Assembly: GCA_019752335.1 (NCBI GenBank)
Contig: JAIEMJ010000001.1
Coordinates: 1 to 64,000 of the forward strand
Direction: 5' to 3'
DNA: 64,000 bases
DNA from: Bryobacteraceae bacterium
GTDB lineage: Bacteria > Acidobacteriota > Terriglobia > Bryobacterales > Bryobacteraceae
Part shown: one piece after another, positions 7,765-14,050 of the stretch
Numbering within the stretch: position 1 is the first letter of the stretch
Layout: each line of letters starts with the position of its first letter
Translations under genes and position numbers: made by a program
Notes under the pieces: generated by a model
The model's input: only the letters and a program-made list of their open reading frames with translations
What the model was told of the DNA's origin: nothing
Databases searched by the model: none

Positions 7765-8849
7765 GGCAGCAACACCGTCGGATGCTTTGCCGGATTGGTC
7801 ACGCGCAGCAGAAAGTAGCCGATGCCGGCCAAGCCCAACATGAAGCCGGGCGTCTCGCGGCCGGAGATGCCGCCGGGCCACAGAAGACGCTGCGCCTCAA
7901 AGCGCTGGACGGCCGTTTCCGCTAGGCTCACTGCGGCCCCGAGATCGCCGGCGTAGAGGAACAGGTCCCCGTGGCCGGCCGCGCCGTGGCAGGGGGAGCA
8001 GTCCGCGAAGTTCGGTGGCTGTGACTTCATCGTTGACAGGGCGATGGCGGCTTCCTCGCGGAACACGCTGTCGCCGAGTAACTGGAAGGCACGCAGGCGG
8101 GAGAAAGCAATGCCGCCGGCGCCGTGGCACCAGAGGCGCGGGAAGGTCGGCGGAGCATGGCGGAAGTCCGGCCAGTTCGCTTGTCCGGAGTCGTAGTGGG
8201 CGCGCTCGTAGCGGAAGGCTTCCTTGGCCAGGTCGACGAAGCGCCGCTCGCCGGCGGCCACGCCCAGTTCCAGCAGCGCCCAGCCGATGCCGGCGGTGCC
8301 ATGGGAGAGTCCGGTGAGGTGCCGCCGGCCGGGGTGGCGCGGCGACGGCCAGGAGAGGCCTTCGTCGCTGGGGCAGGCCTGCGTGAGCAAATGCTCCGCG
8401 TGACGCAGGGCAAGATCCACACGCCCGAGGGCGCAGAAGGCGGCCACGGCGCCCGCGCTGCCGCCGATGAGGTCGTGCTCTTCGCCCAGCGGCCCGTCGT
8501 CGATCACCTCCTCCTGGCGGACCTGCGCGCGCACCCACGCCATGCCGGGCCAGCCGCAGTAGAAGCCGGCGCGAAGTGCCGGCCGGATGCGATCCCGCGT
8601 GGCCAAGGACTGGGCCAGTGCTGCCGCCGCGGTGCGCGCAAAGATCTCCTCGCCCGTCTCCCCGGCCAGGGCGTGCAGAAAAAGGGCGATCCCGGCGGTG
8701 CCGGTGTAGATGTCCGGCCCAATGGGGCCGTGGACGATGCGGCCATCCGAGAGCTGCGAATCGCTCAGCCATGTGCAACGGCCGGCGTGCCAGAGGGCAT
8801 CGCGGCAGAGCCGCGCGCCGATGCGGTCGGCGGCTTCAAGCGAAGTCAT
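7743..8849 (-). CDS. stand-alone LanC-like lanthionine cyclase
   Basis: A 368-residue LanC-fold protein with repeated G-x-x-G barrel signatures: YTGTAGIALFL (48-58), GLSHGTAGIGW (180-190), WCHGAGGIAFS (240-250), SPCHGAAGHGD (285-295) and GLAGIGYFL (339-347). The expected zinc ligands are C241, C287 and H288. Their 46-residue spacing is the same as C284/C330/H331 of the nisin cyclase NisC. LanC enzymes add Cys thiols to dehydrated Ser/Thr to form thioether rings. Its ATG lies 14 bp inside the HopA1-like gene, and a kinase and a Thr/Cys-repeat peptide gene precede it. It is therefore most likely the cyclisation component of a three-part lanthionine synthetase rather than a LanM fragment. Confidence 0.88.
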   Translation of the reverse strand: MTSLEAADRIGARLCRDALWHAGRCTWLSDSQLSDGRIVHGPIGPDIYTGTAGIALFLHALAGETGEEIFARTAAAALAQSLATRDRIRPALRAGFYCGWPGMAWVRAQVRQEEVIDDGPLGEEHDLIGGSAGAVAAFCALGRVDLALRHAEHLLTQACPSDEGLSWPSPRHPGRRHLTGLSHGTAGIGWALLELGVAAGERRFVDLAKEAFRYERAHYDSGQANWPDFRHAPPTFPRLWCHGAGGIAFSRLRAFQLLGDSVFREEAAIALSTMKSQPPNFADCSPCHGAAGHGDLFLYAGDLGAAVSLAETAVQRFEAQRLLWPGGISGRETPGFMLGLAGIGYFLLRVTNPAKHPTVLLPYGTQYQ

Positions 8850-9711
8850 AGGTATCCTGGGAGCCGGGATTCAAATGAGGCGCGTCGGGGTTCAGGCCCT
8901 GGCCCGCAAAGGCGCTGGCTAAGGCGGCCAGGCGTTCGCTACGGGTGCCCGCGGGGCAGCGTTCGATGGCTTCCGCCAGCCGTGCACAACGGTGGCGGCC
9001 GAAGCTCGCGCCTCCCGGTGGGTCCTCGGCGAGCGCGAGCCCTGGGGCCAGCTTCCGGGTGAACAAAGGCCCTGGCGCGCTCAGGCCGTCGCCTACCTCT
9101 TCCCACACGCGACGCAGCAGGGGCGCCGCGCAAGGCCAGTACCCGCGGTCGAGATAAAGCACCGCGGCATCCAGCCGGACGAAGTGGCTCGCGCGGTGGA
9201 CACACTTGAAGCGGAAGGGAATCTGGAAGCGATTCAGGTGCCGGGTGAGCGACGCCATCAGGGGCACGGCTCCGGCGTGGCGCACGTTCCAATAGAGCCG
9301 CAACTTCTGGCCGTCTTCGCGCGGCGCTACCGTCTCGCCAAAGGCAAAGTAAAAAGCGTCCTGCAAGGTGCGGGACTCGCGCGCGGCATGGACCTGAATC
9401 GTCTCACCCGGCTGGGTAAGGTGGCCGGGACCGCCCTGCGTCAGATACTCGCCGGGCGCGAAGAAGCGGCGCGCGCCCTGGCGGCTGGCGAGGACGCGTC
9501 CTTCGACGTAAGCCTCCGTACGCCAGGTGGCGTCCCAGCCGGACAGGCTCGTATTCGCACGCGACAGCTCTTCGATGAGGCTCGGTCCGTTTTCCAGTTG
9601 GACGTGGTCGGGATAGCGCTGGGCGTAGCCATGCAGGTAAAGCCACTCGCGGCGATTGGCGCGCGGCGCGGCAGCATCCCAGAGTTGCAGCAAGTAGTCG
9701 GCTTCTGTCAC
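8836..9711 (-). CDS. HopA1-like lyase of a class V-type lanthipeptide synthetase
   Basis: A 291-residue protein matching the HopA1 effector family: FYFAFGE (120-126), RLYWN (138-142), IPFRFK (164-169), LDAAVLYLD (180-188), PLFTRKLAPGLALAEDP (215-231) and SFGRHRC (236-242). HopA1 domains paired with an APH-type kinase dehydrate Ser/Thr in thioamitide (TvaC/TvaD) and class V lanthipeptide (LxmK/LxmY) pathways; the HopA1 partner eliminates phosphate. The GTG start overlaps the kinase stop (GTGA at 9708-9711), and the LanC-like gene overlaps its end, so the three are translationally coupled. A type III effector role is very unlikely in this setting. Confidence 0.87.
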   Translation of the reverse strand: MTEADYLLQLWDAAAPRANRREWLYLHGYAQRYPDHVQLENGPSLIEELSRANTSLSGWDATWRTEAYVEGRVLASRQGARRFFAPGEYLTQGGPGHLTQPGETIQVHAARESRTLQDAFYFAFGETVAPREDGQKLRLYWNVRHAGAVPLMASLTRHLNRFQIPFRFKCVHRASHFVRLDAAVLYLDRGYWPCAAPLLRRVWEEVGDGLSAPGPLFTRKLAPGLALAEDPPGGASFGRHRCARLAEAIERCPAGTRSERLAALASAFAGQGLNPDAPHLNPGSQDTYDFA

Positions 9712-10634
9712 GCGCCAAGCAACTCCCGCGCCGCCTCGCCGGGCCGGGCGAAAACGTTCTGGCTCAATTGCAGCATCCGGGCGGCGTCCTCGCGCATGCT
9801 AGATGACCGTTGCAGCCGCTCCCAGGCGGTTTGGATCAGCCGGGCGGCGGCATAGCGCATCGTCCGTTCGATGCCGGGGGCGGCGGCGAAGACGCGCGAG
9901 GCGGCGCGCAGTTCCTCCAGCGTCACCTGGCCGTCGATCCAGCGGCACCAGCAGGACTGCAGCAGGCCGCCCACGTCCCACGCGGAATCCCCCCAGGCCG
10001 CTAGTTCCCAATCGAGGATCCAGACGCGGTGGTCACGCACCAGACAGTTCTCCAGCTTCATGTCGCCGTGCAGAAAAGCGCTGGGCCGCCATTCCCCGCG
10101 CAACTGCGCCAGGGCGCTGCGAAAATCGGGGTAGCGCCGTAAGATCTCCAGCAAGGCTTGTTTCCCCTCGGTGGGCCCTTTGGGGCCAGGCTCCGCGAGG
10201 CTCAGTGCCCAGGGCAGACCAGTGCCGAAGCCCCTTTCTCCAATGCCTTGGTAGAGGGCTAAGGCATCGGCCAAGGCGCGCATATTCTCCGGAGTGACGG
10301 ACACCGGACCGGCTTCGATGAGCTCGAGGACCAGAACGCGCGAGCGCGGATCATGGAGATCGCAGCGGGGCAACAGGCTAGCCAGCGCGGCAAAGGCAGG
10401 CTGCTCGCGAGCCAGCCAATAGCAACGCGCCTCGCGCTCGAAGATGTCGAGGTTGTCGCGATCCCAGCGTTTCGGCTGCTTCACCCACCAACCGCCGGTG
10501 GGGCGGTTGACGCGGAAGCCGCGGTTGCGGCTGACAAACGCTCGGACATCCATCGGCTCATCGAGCACTTGGCGCGTGCTCAGTAGGCCTCGCTCCAGCA
10601 GGTACGGGATGACCGTGGCGGAGGAGAGAACCAA
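9708..10634 (-). CDS. APH-family kinase, phosphorylation component of the lanthipeptide synthetase
   Basis: A 308-residue aminoglycoside-phosphotransferase/choline-kinase fold protein. The catalytic loop reads FLHGDMKLENCLV (H189, D191, N196), the metal-binding loop ILDWELAAWGD (D208), and an N-lobe VKQP lysine lies near residue 52. In class V lanthipeptide and thioamitide clusters a kinase of this kind phosphorylates Ser/Thr of the precursor before a HopA1 protein eliminates the phosphate. It sits between the repeat-peptide gene (6 bp upstream) and the HopA1-like gene (4-bp overlap). The longest frame starts at TTG with a weak ribosome site; an internal GTG at codon 23 or ATG at codon 28 is possible. 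Confidence 0.85.
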   Translation of the reverse strand: MVLSSATVIPYLLERGLLSTRQVLDEPMDVRAFVSRNRGFRVNRPTGGWWVKQPKRWDRDNLDIFEREARCYWLAREQPAFAALASLLPRCDLHDPRSRVLVLELIEAGPVSVTPENMRALADALALYQGIGERGFGTGLPWALSLAEPGPKGPTEGKQALLEILRRYPDFRSALAQLRGEWRPSAFLHGDMKLENCLVRDHRVWILDWELAAWGDSAWDVGGLLQSCWCRWIDGQVTLEELRAASRVFAAAPGIERTMRYAAARLIQTAWERLQRSSSMREDAARMLQLSQNVFARPGEAARELLGA

Positions 10635-10640
10635 GGTTCT

Positions 10641-11075
10641 TTACTGCAGCGGCAGCGTCTGCCAGGCCGGCACGGATGGCGGTGGGAGGGCGTCAAGGTT
10701 ACGGGAACCTGTCCCACAGCCGTCCCGGTCGGTACCGTCGGCCGCGCAGTCATTCGTGCCGTCGACCGGACAGCCGTCCCGGTCGGTGCCATCGACCGGA
10801 CAGCCGCGATCATCCGTGCCATCGACCGGACAGCCGCGATCATCCGTGCCATCGGCCGGGCAACCGCGTTCATCGGTGCCGAGCGCCAGGCAATTGCGAC
10901 CGTCCGTGCCCAGTGCCGCGGCCTCGGAGTCGTCGCAGCACCTGCCGTCGTTCGTGCCGAAGGCGACTTCCGCCTCGCAGGTGCCAACGTCGGTGCCGCA
11001 GTGATACTTCAGTCCAGGGGCGACCGGCGGTTGCGAGAGGTAGTCGCGGTAAAGGGGTCCATCGAGTAAATTCAT
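10641..11075 (-). CDS. candidate lanthipeptide precursor made of Thr-x4-Cys repeats
   Basis: A 144-residue peptide with no signal sequence. Residues 1-26 are a short leader-like stretch. Residues 27-121 carry nine Thr...Cys units: T28-C33, T41-C46, T57-C62, T67-C72, T77-C82, T87-C92, T97-C102, T107-C110 and T115-C120. Eight have exactly four residues between Thr and Cys. From residue 57 to 107 the period is exactly ten residues (GTDDRGCPVD type). The tail (122-144) is Pro-rich, and a tenth unit (T122) has lost its Cys. The ATG follows an aaggaa site at nine bases. It lies between the LodB-like and kinase genes on the same strand. I infer that Thr is dehydrated and joined to Cys as methyllanthionine; no homologue is recognised. 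Confidence 0.8.
   Translation of the reverse strand: MNLLDGPLYRDYLSQPPVAPGLKYHCGTDVGTCEAEVAFGTNDGRCCDDSEAAALGTDGRNCLALGTDERGCPADGTDDRGCPVDGTDDRGCPVDGTDRDGCPVDGTNDCAADGTDRDGCGTGSRNLDALPPPSVPAWQTLPLQ
10761..10880 (-). repeat. four tandem 30-bp coding repeats in the precursor gene
   Basis: Four in-frame 30-bp units encode residues 66-105 of the repeat peptide (GTDERGCPAD, twice GTDDRGCPVD, GTDRDGCPVD). The units at 10801-10830 and 10831-10860 are nearly identical at DNA level, differing in the last few bases. This points to recent expansion by slippage or recombination. Degenerate units continue on both sides (array about 10713-10997). Confidence 0.85.
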
Positions 11076-11092
11076 GTTACAGCGTTCCTTAC

Positions 11093-12142
11093 TTACGGAA
11101 TGAGAGTAGCGAAGATCCTACCATTCCCCGCGTCGAATTGTAAAGGCATTTTGCGCCAGAAGCTTTTCTCGGGCCAGCGAAGCTCCGATGCGTAGAGACT
11201 CGCACGCATTCTCAGATAGATCGTGAACTCCTCCGCCAGCCGATTCTCGTACGCCTGCAACCAGGAATCGTCGCCGGTACTACGGGCCGCCATCGCTTGG
11301 CCCGCGGCCCAACCGGATTGCAGTGCGTGGACGATGCCGTGTGACGACAGGGGATCGAGGGCGTAGGCCGCGTCGCCCGCCGCCACCCAGTCGTCTCCGG
11401 CGAAGCGATCCAGGCGCGAGGTATTGGCCGGCTGCACCGTGGGCCCCAGCAGCCAGGGGCCCGTCACGCGCTCGCGCACGTGCTGCGTCCCTTCCAAGAG
11501 GGCGCTAAAGCCGTCACGGCTGCGCGCTTGCGCATCGCTTTCGCTGCCGGCTAACGTCTGGTACGCCACCACGCGGCGTCCACCCGGGATGGGGGCCGTG
11601 TACCACCAGCCGTCGGGGCCTGCCTCCACCAAGGTCGTCGATTCCGTGCTCTCGCCTTCCAGCACTTCTTCTTCCATCACTCCGACGTGGCTCAAGAGCG
11701 TGTCGAGCACCAGCCGGCGGGCACCGCGCCGCCGGGCGTAGACGTTGGCCCGGCCGGTACAGTCGATGTGCCAGCGCGCGGCGCCGGCATCCTCCGCCCA
11801 CTCCGCGCCCGCCGCGAGCGCGGCCTCTCGCAAACGCTGGTCAAAACGTTGACGGTCCAGATGCCAGCCAGCGCCGTGGACTCCGAAGAGAAAGTCGGTA
11901 TAGGCCAAGTCGTCGCGGCCCCAGGCCGACGCGTTGCCGACGCAGGTGCGGTGGCCATCCGTCAGGAAGCCTTCCCAGACGCCGAGCCGCCGCAGCAGTG
12001 TGCGCGCGGTTGGCGCCAGGGACTCGCCCGCCTTGAATCCTGGCGAACGCACACGCTCAATCCAGCGCACCGGTACGCCATAGCGGCGCGCCGCGATGGC
12101 CGCGCTGGCCCCGGCGGGCCCCGCTCCCCAGATCGCAATCAC
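11093..12142 (-). CDS. LodB/GoxB-like FAD-dependent oxidoreductase
   Basis: A 349-residue flavoprotein of the p-hydroxybenzoate hydroxylase/halogenase/geranylgeranyl-reductase superfamily. The N-terminal Rossmann motif is IWGAGPAGASAA (residues 4-15), and the second FAD motif is WVAAGDAAYALDPLSSHG in the C-terminal half. LodB and GoxB belong here and are required to hydroxylate the tryptophan that becomes the cysteine tryptophylquinone of LodA/GoxA oxidases. The GTG start overlaps the stop of the LodA-like gene (12139-12142), the arrangement expected of a lodA-lodB pair. The peptide gene starts 17 bp downstream. Tryptophan halogenase is an alternative, but its Lys-containing WxWxIP motif is not seen. 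Confidence 0.82.
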   Translation of the reverse strand: MIAIWGAGPAGASAAIAARRYGVPVRWIERVRSPGFKAGESLAPTARTLLRRLGVWEGFLTDGHRTCVGNASAWGRDDLAYTDFLFGVHGAGWHLDRQRFDQRLREAALAAGAEWAEDAGAARWHIDCTGRANVYARRRGARRLVLDTLLSHVGVMEEEVLEGESTESTTLVEAGPDGWWYTAPIPGGRRVVAYQTLAGSESDAQARSRDGFSALLEGTQHVRERVTGPWLLGPTVQPANTSRLDRFAGDDWVAAGDAAYALDPLSSHGIVHALQSGWAAGQAMAARSTGDDSWLQAYENRLAEEFTIYLRMRASLYASELRWPEKSFWRKMPLQFDAGNGRIFATLIP

Positions 12143-14034
12143 GGTAAGTCTTGGATGAGGGCCGCCCGCGCCACTTTGCCCAGGGGCCGGCCCGGCTTGC
12201 CGACGCGTGCGTTGCGTTCCTTCGGCACCTGTTCAATCGCAGCGAAGCCTGGGGTGGACTCGACGAACATCAGCTGCGGAAAGATGTTCGGCTGGTCAAT
12301 AGGCCCGGGGCGCCGTTCAATAATTCCCAGCTTGCCGAAGTCATGCACCATTTGGTTTGTCTGCTGGAGGTACTCGCCCTGCAGTCCGCGCAACCACACC
12401 GCACGCGTGCGGAATGCCTGCAACCGCGCTTCCAAGGGTTGTGTCGTATCCATCACCGTTTCGTAGTCGGCTTCCGTGAGCACATGGTTGGGCACGCGCG
12501 CCGGCCAGAAGGTGGGCAGAAAACTGTCCTTGCCTTCGGAGAACGGCACCTCTTGCCCCAATGGGTAGTAGCCGTTGCGGCAGCCCGCCGAATCACCTTG
12601 CCACGGCACGGCCATCCAGCGGGTGAGGTCGCCGGGACCCTGGGCGTTCAAGGGTCCGTTGAAGTGATTGACGGTGGCGGGGTCGAGCAAGGGGCCGTAG
12701 TCCGGCTCCGGATCGTTTTCCCCGCGCGGACGAATTCGGTAGGCCTCACGGTAAAGCGAAAGATGGCGCATAATCCACGTCATCTCGCAGCCCGGATGAA
12801 AGGGCCCGCCGGCGCAGAAGTGCAGCGGCGCGCGGTCCAGCAGGTTGGGCTGCTTGGCGATCGGATAGAAATCGAGCTTCATCGAGAGCTGGTTTAACAG
12901 GCCGCGCGGGAAATCGTCGGTGAAATTTCCCTCCGCCCACTGCAGCAGATAGCCGTAGAGCGTATTGGTGATGGCCATGTTCTGGCGCGGATCCTTGGTG
13001 AAGGCCGCGTCGCCCCAGATGGGTGGCCAGGCGTGATTCTCGGGGTGGACAAAGGCCGGGTTGCGAAACTGGCGGAAGATGAGCGCGCGGGTCTCAGAGG
13101 AGGCGGGACTCGGGTCGGCGAGCTGTGCGAAGTATTCGTTGCGCAGAAAGTCGTTCGGCGCGCTGGTGCCGAAGAGCAGGAAGAAGCCATAGTTTACCCA
13201 TTGCAAGTCCGAGAGTTGCAGGAGCAGGGGCAGGATGTCGTCCATGAAGGAAGGCTTGGCCGCGGGGGTGACGTAATTGGTGGCCCACGTGTCAAACATG
13301 ACGTCGTGCAGGGTTTGAAACGAGATGATGTCTGGCGCGAAGTTAGGCGGCGCGGTAACCACCCAGGCGGGATCGACGGGAATCTCGGAGCGCTCCCCCC
13401 GCAGCTTTACGTTCGCGGTGACCGGCCCGTCGGAGATGTCGTCGTACCAGCCGGGGTTGTCGGCGTAGGTGGGCAGCGGATTGTTCGGGAAGGGGGAATC
13501 GGAAACGCCCCGGCCGCCCAGGAAAATCAGCCTCCCCTCTTCATCCGTGCGCAACTCGCCGAGGTAGACCTCGGCGCCCAGAAACTTGCCCCGCAACTCG
13601 TACTCTGGCCCTTGCTCACTCATCCCTTGGATTCCCCTGCGCCCCGGATCGATCACCAGACCCTGGCGCGCCGCGCCGGTGTAGTTTGCGTTGCGCAAAG
13701 GAGTGGGCTTGGCGGTGGGAATGTCCATGGCCCCGTAGAATTCATACCAGGCGGCCTTCTTGTTTGCGACGTGCACATGCCAGCGAATCTCGGCGTCGGC
13801 GGCCTTGATCTCGCGCACCACTTCGCCGGCGGCGTTGTAGCCGTAGATGCGAAAGCGCGCCGCCTGCCGCTTGATGGCCCCGGTGGCGTCCTTGTAGAAG
13901 CCCGGCGCTTCGAAGGACGGGAAGGGCACTTCGGGCCCCAGGAAATACTCCTCGGCGCTATTCCCCACGCGCGCCACGCCGATGCCCGGGTGAATACGGG
14001 CTTTCACGATCTGCTGGTCCTGCAGCTTGTCCAT
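12139..14034 (-). CDS. LodA/GoxA-like CTQ-dependent amino-acid oxidase
   Basis: A 631-residue protein of the LodA/GoxA family. The hallmark N-terminus is IHPGIGVARVGNS (residues 14-26), with RWHVHVANKKAAWYEFYGA (about 84-102) and HFCAGGPFHPGCEMT (405-419) further in. Family members oxidatively deaminate amino acids (L-Lys epsilon-oxidase, Gly oxidase), releasing ammonia and hydrogen peroxide, with a cysteine tryptophylquinone made from their own Cys and Trp. Candidates here are C416 (or C407) and W478 in VPWQGD; 416-478 is 62 residues, close to the 65 between C516 and W581 of LodA. No signal peptide is visible. It overlaps the LodB-like gene and heads the six-gene set. The substrate is unknown. 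Confidence 0.85.
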   Translation of the reverse strand: MDKLQDQQIVKARIHPGIGVARVGNSAEEYFLGPEVPFPSFEAPGFYKDATGAIKRQAARFRIYGYNAAGEVVREIKAADAEIRWHVHVANKKAAWYEFYGAMDIPTAKPTPLRNANYTGAARQGLVIDPGRRGIQGMSEQGPEYELRGKFLGAEVYLGELRTDEEGRLIFLGGRGVSDSPFPNNPLPTYADNPGWYDDISDGPVTANVKLRGERSEIPVDPAWVVTAPPNFAPDIISFQTLHDVMFDTWATNYVTPAAKPSFMDDILPLLLQLSDLQWVNYGFFLLFGTSAPNDFLRNEYFAQLADPSPASSETRALIFRQFRNPAFVHPENHAWPPIWGDAAFTKDPRQNMAITNTLYGYLLQWAEGNFTDDFPRGLLNQLSMKLDFYPIAKQPNLLDRAPLHFCAGGPFHPGCEMTWIMRHLSLYREAYRIRPRGENDPEPDYGPLLDPATVNHFNGPLNAQGPGDLTRWMAVPWQGDSAGCRNGYYPLGQEVPFSEGKDSFLPTFWPARVPNHVLTEADYETVMDTTQPLEARLQAFRTRAVWLRGLQGEYLQQTNQMVHDFGKLGIIERRPGPIDQPNIFPQLMFVESTPGFAAIEQVPKERNARVGKPGRPLGKVARAALIQDLP

Positions 14035-14050
14035 TGCGGTTACCTCCCTA

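Noticed and set aside
8836..9711. Type III secretion effector HopA1
   Set aside because: No secretion system or host-related genes nearby; the coupled kinase and LanC-like genes point to peptide dehydration.
10641..11075. Peptide as a thrombospondin type 3 or calcium-loop repeat protein
   Set aside because: The Asp-rich GTDxxGCPVD units look superficially similar, but there is no signal peptide, the period is ten rather than 12-15 residues, and the neighbouring dehydratase/cyclase genes explain the Thr-Cys pairs better. Not fully excluded.
10580..11143. Competing frames over the peptide repeat (plus strand 10676-11143 and another minus frame 10580-10987)
   Set aside because: Both are Arg/Pro/His or Met/Ala repeats without a ribosome site. 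The 144-residue minus frame has an aaggaa site, fits between its neighbours and shows the Thr/Cys logic.
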